NCBI RefSeq assembly: GCF_900109925.1
Contig: NZ_FOBW01000005.1
Location: 207,954 to 271,953, forward strand
Reading direction: 5' to 3'
Origin: Mesobacillus persicus
Lineage (GTDB): Bacteria; Bacillota; Bacilli; Bacillales; Cytobacillaceae
DNA length: 64,000 bases
This document shows, piece by piece, positions 26,545 through 34,495 of the stretch. Numbering within the stretch: the stretch's first letter is position 1; each line of letters begins with the position of its first letter. The notes under the pieces are model-generated. The model was not told where the DNA came from, searched no databases, and saw nothing but the letters and a program-made list of their open reading frames with translations. Position numbers and translations under genes: made by a program.

Positions 26545-26632
26545 AAGTTTAGCATCAAATAAGGCTCGATGAAACCCAATTTCCCTTTCCTTCTACAACC
26601 TATAACCCAAACCTACATTCCTTAAACTTTGT
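26545..26632 (-). pseudogene. Decayed fragment of a RimJ/RimL-like GNAT gene
   Basis: The stretch matches, with deletions, the part of the GNAT gene around 20625-20720 (TCAAATAA-G-C-CGATGAAA-CCAAT, later AACC-AA-CC-ACATTCCTTAAACT). No open frame remains. It lies beside palindromic repeat copy 3 in the gap between the GGDEF gene and the carbonic-anhydrase-like gene. Confidence 0.6.
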
Positions 26633-26675
26633 TTAAAAACTGTCACACGTGCCATACCTTATCTTTTTTAAGCAC

Positions 26676-26708
26676 AAAAAAGACCCTGTTTACTATTAAC
26701 GGGGTCCT
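26676..26708 (-). terminator. Terminator downstream of the dab operon
   Basis: Minus strand GGACCCCGTT and AACAGGGTC arms, then six T. It lies 110 nt beyond the carbonic-anhydrase-like stop. Confidence 0.8.
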
Positions 26709-26818
26709 AAATATAGATGAAAACAGCATTTGAACCATATTGGAACTATTTTCGAGAAATAAAGGTCTTTTTAAAAAGTAATGATATCTGTTTCTGGGGC
26801 AAGAACCTGTTCTTATTA

Positions 26819-27337
26819 TTATGCTTGACGCTGCTTTAGCTGTTTCATTTGTGAATGTTCAACGGTTGAGATTTCCCCCTCTTTATTTACAAGGAACCCT
26901 TTCACTTCAACATGCTCTGGCACTAGTGGGTGATGACGAATGATGTTCACACTTTCTTCAATTTGGTCTCTACCATTTTCTTTCCCATATAGCCATTCCT
27001 TGACCGATCCACCTGAAAACTCAGGAATGCAATTTTGAAAAAGATAGTCTATTGTTTTTATTTTATCTTTTACTGAATCAAATAGAACGTGATCATTCAC
27101 CGAAGATGTCCCATTCTCTTTCGTTCCAACAACAAAGATTTCTTCGACATTTTCCTGATGAATAGCTAGGACGATTGATCTCATAATATCTCCATAAGGA
27201 TGGGAGATGACGGTTCCGTCGCTATGGATCATGAACATATTTTCTAATTGAATATCCGTCACTTGTTGCAGGATCGGTCCCCAGCCACTTTCCATATCTG
27301 TTAAAACTAAAGCTTTATTATGTTTAGTTGAATTCAT
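26819..27337 (-). CDS. Beta-carbonic-anhydrase-like protein without zinc ligands (YbcF-like)
   Basis: About 172 residues. The fold-defining segments of beta-carbonic anhydrase are present: a first strand ALVLTDMESG where active enzymes have VLTCMDSR, then MIHSDGTVISHPYGDIMRSI VLAIHQENVEEIFVVGTKEN G, which aligns to the RNAGG...RSL--A---LG--EI-V-GHTDCG region. The zinc ligands (Cys and Asp of CxD, then His and Cys of H-x2-C) are replaced (D, and T/N in GTKENG). Hydration activity is therefore unlikely. ATG 27337 has AAGGGTGG upstream. It lies downstream of dabA, as ybcF does in B. subtilis, so a structural or regulatory role in bicarbonate uptake is the natural inference. Confidence 0.7.
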   Translation of the reverse strand: MNSTKHNKALVLTDMESGWGPILQQVTDIQLENMFMIHSDGTVISHPYGDIMRSIVLAIHQENVEEIFVVGTKENGTSSVNDHVLFDSVKDKIKTIDYLFQNCIPEFSGGSVKEWLYGKENGRDQIEESVNIIRHHPLVPEHVEVKGFLVNKEGEISTVEHSQMKQLKQRQA

Positions 27338-27578
27338 CGTATCCACCCTTCTCTATTGATGAGGCTCTTTTCTCACATTGTTAGACTCAGGACTTAAATA
27401 GAAATCTATCCCCATGTCTCTCATAAAGCTTTAGCGTGAGAAAAGAGGTGCAAACTTCGTTATGTCGCACGAAATAGGTTATTCTACGTTAAAACCAGCT
27501 TTAGGATTTTAACAACAATCGTTACGAAAACACCTTTGATGAAATGAATCACATATCACTAATAAGGTTGATTAAGTA

Positions 27579-30203
27579 TTACCAGTTTCTCCAACGTCCT
27601 TGTGAATTAATACTTGCAAGGCGAACCCAACCATTTTGAACTTTTGCTCGGAAGGATGAATCATTCTTTAATAATCGTTCGATATATTTGCTTGGTGCTT
27701 GGATGACAATCTGCAACCGAAGCGGAGAATGATATGCTTCGTGATCGGATTGCATCACCGATTGCCAAGGCAGTCCGGTTAATAAGTCACTTGCATTGCC
27801 CTGCATCACACCTAGGCCTGAGGTAACGGTTTGGGTTGCTTTATTTCCGCTTCCATAATAATGTGGTGCAACCGTTGAAGCGTAATATTGGAGATTGATC
27901 CATTGAGTAACCGTTCCTGGTCCTGCAATGATATTCGCTAGGAGATCCCCAGTTTTATCCTGCTTCCAATCATAATTATGAAGGAACGCTCTCCCTTCCA
28001 AATCACAATCTTGAGTTAATTCACGTGGGCCGATAATAAAAGCGGCATTCCGTGCCAATCCCCATTCTGGACGGACTTCACTCCAGTCTTCGGCGAAACG
28101 GTGCGCCTCCGCCTGCGGATTTTTAAGCTGAGATTGAACATTCGGCAAGTAAGCTAAACGCTCTTCATTCGCCTTTTCACTTACTTTCGGCATAACTCCT
28201 TCTATAAAATCAAAGGCTTCTTGTGCCGTCTCGGATAGTTCAGGAACATACAGCCAATCTAATTCATCAACGGTTGTATTATGCTCAGCGGCTGCAAAAA
28301 CGGTGTCCTTAGGGATATCAATTCCTTCAGCAGCAAGCTCTTTTCTCACCTCTGGAAGATTGCATAATCCAGCCAATACCCTAGCGTTAAATCCACCTGC
28401 CGCTCCACCGCAAGCACCACAGTCGAGAGCAGAAGCATAAGGGTTGTTTATGCTTTGGCTACCATGTCCGCAGATGACAACGAGAGGTGCGAAATTCTCT
28501 GTTAGCCCCATCATTTTTAACGCCTGGCGTGCATAATTGACTTTCTCGGTTTCGGTAAAACCAACAGGAATCTCCGCCTTTGAGCAATGAGTGTGGTTTA
28601 GTGAAAGTTCTGTATTTGGCTTGCGCAACCAAGTCTCACGAATGTTACGAATCACGCGGTTTGCACTTCTTGGCACAAAGCTACGTGCCACCATTTGTAG
28701 ACTAAGCCAAGGCCCGCTTAACTCAGGTAAAAGCAAACTCGGAAGGACATTCTGCTTCATCGTTTTAAACGTATAGCTTAACGAATTCACCGCTTGCTTC
28801 CGTTCTTGATAGGATTGAAGTTCGTTTTCATCCGCTGACTCTTTTATTTTGTGCTGAGGCTTTAAGATGACCGGTAATGAAGCATGACTATGATTGCTAC
28901 CAAGTTCACTCGTTGCAATGGGCAAGCCAAAAAAACCAGCGATTCCAATCGTTTCAATTGGACCTTGTTTTTCAAGTTGACGACGAAAAGGTTCGGACCT
29001 TACATCAATACAGAAGGCAAGTTGAGCGAGTGCAGCTTTTTTATAATTGATTTCCTGCTGTTTCGAAAGAAGCTTTTGACTCAACCGCTCGGTGTATGTT
29101 TGCTCCCAAGCTTCTAACCAAAGTTTCCTACAAAGCTTCTCATCAAATGTATAAGCAAATAATAAATATTCATTTTGTTCAGCAGTTGACAGTTGTGACC
29201 ATTCCTCGATGCTCAGCTCTCCCCAATGGATCCAAGCGGCTAAAAGCGGAGTCACTGAAACCTTTTCCTCAGTTGGTTGATTCCCTAAAGGCAAATAAGG
29301 TTTTACCAACGCCCATTCCAAGGAAAGTCGAACGGCTAAATATTCCGTTAAGAGTGACTGTTCCTGGCTATATTGGCGGGAACGGTAGAGCATCATCCCT
29401 GCCCACCCAGGTAAGGACATAAGGTGGCCTTCCAGATAAGACTGGATGTCTGATTCAGTGATTTTTAGTCTGGATATTGCCTTTTTTAAAGCCTCTTCTG
29501 CCTCTAGTGGCCAATCTTTCAACCTTTCACGCTCATTTTTAGTAAGCGCCGGATCGTATCGAACGAGACGCTGCCACGCACGAAAGAAACCTTCCTCCCG
29601 ATTTGGCATCGTCCAGCCTGCCTGGGAGTCATCGAGATATAATTTGCACCACTTGATGATATGGTGGTCGAGAAGATGGATTAGTTTTTCATGATCTTGA
29701 TTCTCAATCTGCGCACTGATTGGTTGCATCGAGAAAGCCTCGACGCCCTCGGTATTCAGTCCATCAAATCCCTCGACTACTTTCTCTACCTCTTGTGATG
29801 ATAAAAGTTCAGAAGGTAATTCTTCTAGCTTTAGTGCCGCCTGACAGAAGCGCTCAGCCACGTCCCGCGGAATCGTAAAGGATTGTGAATCAAGCCAGCG
29901 TTGTAGCTCCAGATTTAAAATTGCTTCATCAATTTCTCCTTTTCTTTTGGCGGAAAGAATCATCGAAGCACCAGGATAGATGTCCACATCACGATTTTGT
30001 TTTAATCCAACTGCAACTTGATCAAACGAGAGCTTTTCAAGTCCCAACCACGGATTACGTGCTGCAAAGGAACCAATTGGCCATAGCGGCGCAATGACTT
30101 GGCTGGCAGACTCTACTAAAACGTTCAAATCCTTTTCTTCAAGAATAATAGGTCTCGTATTCTTTTTATAATCTTCTTTCCTTACTGCTGATGCTACGCC
30201 CAT
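27579..30203 (-). CDS. dabA: DabA, inorganic carbon transporter subunit (DUF2309, YbcC)
   Basis: 874 residues. The two halves of the beta-CA-like zinc site are visible: CID-VR-SEP (Cys399, Asp401, Arg403 in the numbering from the preceding GTG) and ICGHGSQSINNPYASALDCG ACGG (His581, Cys596). An N-terminal PIGSFAARNPWLGLE block is typical of the family. DabA works with the membrane subunit DabB to trap dissolved CO2 as bicarbonate in the cell. The ATG start overlaps the dabB stop by one base (TGATG) with AGGAGG 9 nt upstream, giving tight coupling. Confidence 0.95.
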   Translation of the reverse strand: MGVASAVRKEDYKKNTRPIILEEKDLNVLVESASQVIAPLWPIGSFAARNPWLGLEKLSFDQVAVGLKQNRDVDIYPGASMILSAKRKGEIDEAILNLELQRWLDSQSFTIPRDVAERFCQAALKLEELPSELLSSQEVEKVVEGFDGLNTEGVEAFSMQPISAQIENQDHEKLIHLLDHHIIKWCKLYLDDSQAGWTMPNREEGFFRAWQRLVRYDPALTKNERERLKDWPLEAEEALKKAISRLKITESDIQSYLEGHLMSLPGWAGMMLYRSRQYSQEQSLLTEYLAVRLSLEWALVKPYLPLGNQPTEEKVSVTPLLAAWIHWGELSIEEWSQLSTAEQNEYLLFAYTFDEKLCRKLWLEAWEQTYTERLSQKLLSKQQEINYKKAALAQLAFCIDVRSEPFRRQLEKQGPIETIGIAGFFGLPIATSELGSNHSHASLPVILKPQHKIKESADENELQSYQERKQAVNSLSYTFKTMKQNVLPSLLLPELSGPWLSLQMVARSFVPRSANRVIRNIRETWLRKPNTELSLNHTHCSKAEIPVGFTETEKVNYARQALKMMGLTENFAPLVVICGHGSQSINNPYASALDCGACGGAAGGFNARVLAGLCNLPEVRKELAAEGIDIPKDTVFAAAEHNTTVDELDWLYVPELSETAQEAFDFIEGVMPKVSEKANEERLAYLPNVQSQLKNPQAEAHRFAEDWSEVRPEWGLARNAAFIIGPRELTQDCDLEGRAFLHNYDWKQDKTGDLLANIIAGPGTVTQWINLQYYASTVAPHYYGSGNKATQTVTSGLGVMQGNASDLLTGLPWQSVMQSDHEAYHSPLRLQIVIQAPSKYIERLLKNDSSFRAKVQNGWVRLASINSQGRWRNW

Positions 30204-31735
30204 CACTGATTACCTCCTTGTGATAAATAATGTTTAAGGTAGTTTGGATGACTTTCTACTGACTTTGGTTTGGCTTCACCTAATCGCACTAACCAAAGAT
30301 AGAGGACTGCGAAGGAAACAGAAGAACGATTCCGAGCAACCCACGCACCTAACGCACTGCCAAATAGCAAGAGACAAATGACGACGATGACAACGAACAT
30401 TGGCGGTTGAACACTTTGATAAATGGTTGTATGCAACCACTCATAGAAAAGCTGATGAATGAGAAAATACATGACGGCAGCGCCTCCTAAAAAGGAAAAA
30501 CCTGCGATTCGACCAATTCTCCCCTCGCCAAAAGCGACGAGCTGGGTCCAAGAAACGGACAATGACCACCCTAAAATAAGCGCGCTGATTAATCGATATC
30601 CTTCTCCAGGAGCTACGAGCCAAAAAGCGACTCCTACTAGTAAGCCTAAAGCTCTTCCTGCCATGATCCATAAATAAGATGACCTTTCAGAAACACTTTT
30701 CGATACTTCGAAACGACGTACCGCTGAACCAGCTTGTAAAAACAAGGTCGCTTTGAACAACCCATGTAAAATCAGATGAATAATCGCTGCGATATAGGCA
30801 CCCAAGGCACATTGAATGAGCATGAACCCCATCTGTCCCATCGTTGAACCTACTAACTGCCGTTTATAGTCAACCTGGACTAAACTAATTCCAGATCCAA
30901 TCAAGACAGAAATACTTGCAAGAATCAGTAACACAATCGAAGCAATCTCCCCATTAAAAAGCGGGGAAAATCGCGTGAGCATAATCCCACCGGCATTCAC
31001 TAAACCTGCGTGCATAATCGCAGAAACCGGAGTCGGCGCAACAACAGACTCAATTAACCATCTTTGGAAAGGCCATTGAGCTGCAGGAATCATCACCGCT
31101 AATACAATCAATAAATTAATTCCTGTTTTATCCCACATTCCAAGTTGAGACAAGCTTTCACTTGTTAAAGCAAGTGATAACTGCCACTGCCCTGTGACTT
31201 GAAAAAGCCAAAACACCGCGACTACTAATGACACCCAACTCAAGGTAAATAAGCGACCAGAAACCTTGGCAGCTTGATTCGCCACTTTCCATCCACTATT
31301 TAAGTTAATCAATAAGACTAACCCAAGAAGAGTAGCGCCCCAAAAGAAAACCATAAAACGGAGATCCCCGCTTAACCAGGCAATCGAAGCCACACTTGTT
31401 GTGAAGGTAAACAGCGTAAAGTACTTACGATAAGAGCGATCTCCCATCAAGTAACGCACCGAAAAACGCTGAATGATTAAACCGATGAATAGTACAAAGA
31501 ACGCCATCAACCAAGCTAATGTATCTAAGTACCAAGGCCCCACCACCTCATTCAAACGAGTATTCGCGACAGCCAATAAGGCAACCACTGGAGGGATAGC
31601 AACAATCCAAATATGAATGCGAACAAACCTCAACGGAACTCGTGGGTGCAAAAACACCAAACCACTAATCCCAGAAAGAACTAGCATTATAAGAAATACA
31701 GATAATAATAAAGACGAACTCAAAGAACCTAACAT
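30203..31735 (-). CDS. dabB: DabB, proton-channel-like subunit (NuoL/NdhF family)
   Basis: 510 residues, about 13 membrane segments of the NADH-dehydrogenase subunit 5/MrpA type. The core has GDRSYRKYFTLFTFTTSVAS, PFQRWLIESVVAPTPVSAIMHAG and LLHGLFKATLFLQAG motifs, with conserved Lys and Glu residues used for proton movement. In DabAB it couples cation flux to DabA. AAAGGAG precedes ATG 31735. First gene of dabB-dabA-(CA-like), all minus strand. Confidence 0.93.
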   Translation of the reverse strand: MLGSLSSSLLLSVFLIMLVLSGISGLVFLHPRVPLRFVRIHIWIVAIPPVVALLAVANTRLNEVVGPWYLDTLAWLMAFFVLFIGLIIQRFSVRYLMGDRSYRKYFTLFTFTTSVASIAWLSGDLRFMVFFWGATLLGLVLLINLNSGWKVANQAAKVSGRLFTLSWVSLVVAVFWLFQVTGQWQLSLALTSESLSQLGMWDKTGINLLIVLAVMIPAAQWPFQRWLIESVVAPTPVSAIMHAGLVNAGGIMLTRFSPLFNGEIASIVLLILASISVLIGSGISLVQVDYKRQLVGSTMGQMGFMLIQCALGAYIAAIIHLILHGLFKATLFLQAGSAVRRFEVSKSVSERSSYLWIMAGRALGLLVGVAFWLVAPGEGYRLISALILGWSLSVSWTQLVAFGEGRIGRIAGFSFLGGAAVMYFLIHQLFYEWLHTTIYQSVQPPMFVVIVVICLLLFGSALGAWVARNRSSVSFAVLYLWLVRLGEAKPKSVESHPNYLKHYLSQGGNQ

Positions 31736-31820
31736 CAAACAATCTCCTTTCCAAACAGCGATAAAACATTAAATTTTCCTTTAGAAATAGTTTCTAAAAG
31801 TCATAGTTTGTAAGTTTATA

Positions 31821-31893
31821 AAATAAAAAAAACCGACAACTTCAAAACTTCAATGATCAAATAAAATCATTGGAGCTTTTGAAAATTGTCGGT
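31821..31893 (-). terminator. Long hairpin terminator in the dabB leader
   Basis: Minus strand: ACCGACAATTTTCAAAA-GC-TCCAATGAT and ATCATTGAAGTTTTGAAG-TTGTCGGT arms (roughly 27-30 pairs with few mismatches), 8-nt loop, then TTTTTTTTATTTT. It lies between the upstream promoter and dabB with no gene before it, so it can act as an attenuator, or end a separate small RNA. Confidence 0.75.
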
Positions 31894-32147
31894 TTCCCTT
31901 TAACTAACTTCAATTAAGAGTTTTTTAAAGAACTACCTTTTTATGAAATTGAAAATATGTTTAAAATTCCCCTTCCTAAAAAAGAAACGGGGTATGTATG
32001 AACGAGCGAGCATCGATTTACGTAATTCTTCCAATCTTATCTTTTAGATACCTTTTCATCCAGTCCATATATGAAATATATGTAAAGAATGCTAAAGCCC
32101 TAAATGATTAAAAAGGTAAAAAAGCGTCTATCGATTATTAATTTTAA
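31894..32147 (-). ncRNA. Candidate dabB leader or small RNA
   Basis: Transcript region inferred from the promoter at 32148-32176 to the hairpin terminator. It contains a possible CCCC/GGGG hairpin (31967-31992) and a 16-codon frame MDWMKRYLKDKIGRIT (ATG 32068 to TAA 32018) that lacks a clear ribosome site. No known riboswitch class was recognised. Confidence 0.4.
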
Positions 32148-32176
32148 ATTTTATGCCAAATTCACGAAATTGTCAA
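32148..32176 (-). promoter_or_regulatory. Sigma-A promoter for the dab leader
   Basis: Perfect TTGACA -35 (32171-32176), 17-bp spacer, TAAAAT -10 (32148-32153), on the minus strand. Confidence 0.75.
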
Positions 32177-32387
32177 CAAAAAAACTTAATTCGATAATGG
32201 AGATCAATTTTTCCTCCAAAAAACGGGATCAGTTGGGAGGAATTTAGAAAACCTTCATGACCATGGATTTAGTTTAATCAAGAGAGTTAAAAAAATACTA
32301 AAAAGAGAAAAAGACTCAATAAAATAAGACTAATGATAAATAAAAGGAATTTATTTACTTTTTATAGAATAGATTGATCAATATTCT

Positions 32388-32416
32388 TTAACCAACTGAA
32401 GAGAAATTGATATAAT
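32388..32416 (+). promoter_or_regulatory. Promoter of the CPBP protease gene
   Basis: TTAACC, 17-bp spacer, perfect TATAAT; 30 nt before the TTG start. Confidence 0.65.
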
Positions 32417-32445
32417 AAGAAAAAATTAGTATTGGGGGAGTACGG

Positions 32446-33000
32446 TTGCAAATACAAAGTTTTTCATTATTTTGGGAAATAATCATATATGGTGCTTTTA
32501 TAGGTTTAATCTGTATGTTCCCAAAGTCAAGACAACTATATAAGGAAGCGTTTAATTTTAGCGTTTTGAATAACTTCCGAACTTATCTTCTAATCTTAAT
32601 CGCATTCTCAACCATCTTTACCGCCAATTTAATCATTTTTAATCGTAGTTTATCATCAACATTCAATTTATTAACTAGTAGTGCTTCACGTACCGTGATG
32701 TTAGATCCTTTCGAGTTAGCCTCATTAATTATTGGCATAGTAATCATAGCTCCAGTTTTTGAGGAATTGCTATTTAGAGTACCCTTATCCATTTGGATGA
32801 ATAGAAGTTACCGTTTTTTTATAGCATTATTCATTTCTTCCATCTTATTTGGACTATTGCATGCAGAATACCCAGTATTCGGATTCGTATTAGGGATGAT
32901 TTTTGGGGTTGTATATAAATTATCTAAGTCCGTGGTTCCAGCTATAATCACTCATTTTATTTGGAACGTATTTTCGCTCTACTATTTTAATTACTTATAA
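32446..33000 (+). CDS. CPBP family intramembrane glutamic/metalloprotease
   Basis: 184 residues, five to six membrane segments. The family motifs are in order: APVFEELLFRVPL (EExxxR), LFGLLHAEYPVFGFVLGMIF (FxxxH) and ITHFIWN (HxxxN/D). CPBP (CAAX, Abi) proteins are membrane proteases involved in processing of bacteriocin-like peptides or immunity, but many have no known partner. The start is a TTG with GGGGGAG 5-6 nt upstream. Confidence 0.88.
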   Translation: MQIQSFSLFWEIIIYGAFIGLICMFPKSRQLYKEAFNFSVLNNFRTYLLILIAFSTIFTANLIIFNRSLSSTFNLLTSSASRTVMLDPFELASLIIGIVIIAPVFEELLFRVPLSIWMNRSYRFFIALFISSILFGLLHAEYPVFGFVLGMIFGVVYKLSKSVVPAIITHFIWNVFSLYYFNYL

Positions 33001-33035
33001 ATTAATAGTAGAGGTAGTTATTTGAATTGAAATAC

Positions 33036-33066
33036 AGCCAACTCTAGTTGGATAAGGCTTTTTTTT
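33036..33066 (+). terminator. Terminator of the CPBP gene
   Basis: CCAACT and AGTTGG arms, then AAGGCTTTTTTTT. Confidence 0.7.
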
Positions 33067-33260
33067 AATATGCGTATAAACTTCACAAGCATCAACATCC
33101 CAAGTCAATTACCGGAAAGTCCTGCACCCGTAGTCGCAATTTCATTTAAAAAAACATCCTCCTGATTACATACGAGCATTCCCTTTTGACTATAGAGGAG
33201 ATCCCTTCTTACTTGGTGGGGGGCCTGGCGCCTGTTCCTTTCTTATGAAAGTGGAAAAAA

Positions 33261-33280
33261 GCAGGGCACATATGCCCTGC
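33261..33280 (-). terminator. GC-rich hairpin
   Basis: GCAGGGCA, CATA, TGCCCTGC; followed on the minus strand by six T. It lies 50 nt left of the four-palindrome element. Confidence 0.6.
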
Positions 33281-33321
33281 TCTTATCGCTTTGATTAATT
33301 ACCTTCTTTGATACGTAACAA

Positions 33322-33510
33322 TAATAGACGGAGAAATTCCGCTTAATTTGGAAATAGCATTGAAAATGGCTTAAATAACCGGGGAAATTCCGACTATTCA
33401 CTCGAAAAACGTTAAAAAGGAGGGTTTATTAGTGGATAAGCGGAAAATCTTCCCTTATTTTCCCCAAAACGAGCTCCATTCCGAAAATAACCGGAAAAAC
33501 TCCGTTTATT
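33322..33510 (+). repeat. Four-palindrome element, copy 1
   Basis: Four short palindromes begin at 33329, 33380, 33440 and 33492 (offsets 51, 60, 52): CGGAGAAATTCCG, CGGGGAAATTCCG, GCGGAAAATCTTCCC, CGGAAAAACTCCG. The linkers (for example CATTGAAAATGGCTTAAATA) also match copy 2 at 39560-39750 read on the minus strand. It lies between convergent genes. Confidence 0.85.
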
Positions 33511-33599
33511 CCCATTTCGATGCCTAGCACTACCCAAATCGTTCCAGCTTCAACTAAAATGAATTCCCTTGAAAAAAGGACTTTAAACCCTTTTCCCCC

Positions 33600-33911
33600 T
33601 TAAACGATATCTTTCCATTCATCACTTTGTTTTAATTCATTATATGATTTGCTAAGGATTTCAACTTCTTTGATTTCAATACCTCGACTGTACAAAGTAT
33701 CAGGGTCAATATGGAGATCCTCTGGCCAAGCTACAGTTCCGGCATCTTTATCAATATAAACCTTTTTAAACTCCTCGGGATTATGTAATTTCTCTAGTAC
33801 CCCTTCCATCGATGGCTTAATATCTACAAGTCGCTTTTCCCCATTATCAAATTCACAGATAAGCCATCCATCAAGGATTGGAAGTGGTCTCGCCTTCAAA
33901 ATTTCACGCAT
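33600..33911 (-). CDS. DUF2442 domain protein
   Basis: 103 residues. PLPILDGWLICEFDNGEKRL VDIKPSM, then AGTVAWPEDLHIDPDTLYSRGIEI, which is the DUF2442 core ('V.W......D.....L'). GGGAGGTG precedes the ATG; 15 nt separate it from the DUF4160 stop. DUF4160-DUF2442 neighbours recur in many bacteria, and have been suggested as a toxin-antitoxin-like unit, without settled activity. Confidence 0.88.
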   Translation of the reverse strand: MREILKARPLPILDGWLICEFDNGEKRLVDIKPSMEGVLEKLHNPEEFKKVYIDKDAGTVAWPEDLHIDPDTLYSRGIEIKEVEILSKSYNELKQSDEWKDIV

Positions 33912-33926
33912 ATTTTTTACACCTCC

Positions 33927-34190
33927 CTAATAGAGCGGTGGAATGCTTTGGGGAACGACTCCCCTTCTGCAATCCTCCCACGGCTTCATAATATCATTTC
34001 TATTCTTCTCAAGCCAAATGTGTATATCACGTTCTTTATTCCTAGGAAGGAGCTTATCCCCTTTCAAATATTCGCCAGTAATGATGTTCAATCTAGTTTT
34101 ATCATTCCCTCGCACATGAAAATGTGGTGGTTCATGATCATCGAAATAAATATAAATTGTCATCCCTCCGAATTTACTTATACTGGGCAC
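33927..34190 (-). CDS. DUF4160 domain protein
   Basis: 87 residues starting at GTG 34190, with AAGAGGA 5 nt upstream. MPSISKFGGMTIYIYFDDHE PPHFHVRG is the family signature (the HxPPHFH motif). First gene of the pair with DUF2442. Confidence 0.9.
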   Translation of the reverse strand: MPSISKFGGMTIYIYFDDHEPPHFHVRGNDKTRLNIITGEYLKGDKLLPRNKERDIHIWLEKNRNDIMKPWEDCRRGVVPQSIPPLY

Positions 34191-34440
34191 AAAAATCCTC
34201 TTTATAAGGTAGTAAACATTTTAATGTGAAATTTTAAAGTATTGGCTGGAATTTTAAAGGAGCAAAGTGGATATTAAAATTGAAGTTTTTAAAGAGGGAG
34301 ATAGTGGCAAAAAAACATCCAGCCATCGGAGATAAATAGGCAGTACTAACTCAATCGTACTATGTAAGGTGAATGGAAGGACGAGGTCTATATAAACAAA
34401 TTTCGAATTTTGACTTCCCTGTACACACCTAAATTTAAAA
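34191..34440. other. Intergenic region upstream of DUF4160 and beyond ykoC
   Basis: No gene or convincing promoter seen; AT-rich stretches only. Confidence 0.4.
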
Positions 34441-34481
34441 AGTGCCAGGCACCATCCAGAATCTGGATGGTGCCTGGCACT
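34441..34481 (-). repeat. 41-nt hairpin repeat, copy 2
   Basis: AGTGCCAGGCACCATCCAG and CTGGATGGTGCCTGGCACT arms, perfectly paired, followed on the minus strand by TTTTTAAATTT. It begins 15 nt beyond the ykoC stop and is a likely terminator. Copy 1 is at 13546-13586. Confidence 0.8.
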
Positions 34482-34495
34482 TCTACTTTAACTCC

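Noticed and set aside
26819..27337. Active carbonic anhydrase
   Set aside because: Zinc ligands are replaced, so enzymatic carbonic anhydrase was not called.
33322..33510. CRISPR-like array of regularly spaced short repeats
   Set aside because: Unit sequences are different palindromes rather than identical direct repeats, only four units occur, the linkers are conserved with copy 2, and no cas gene is near.
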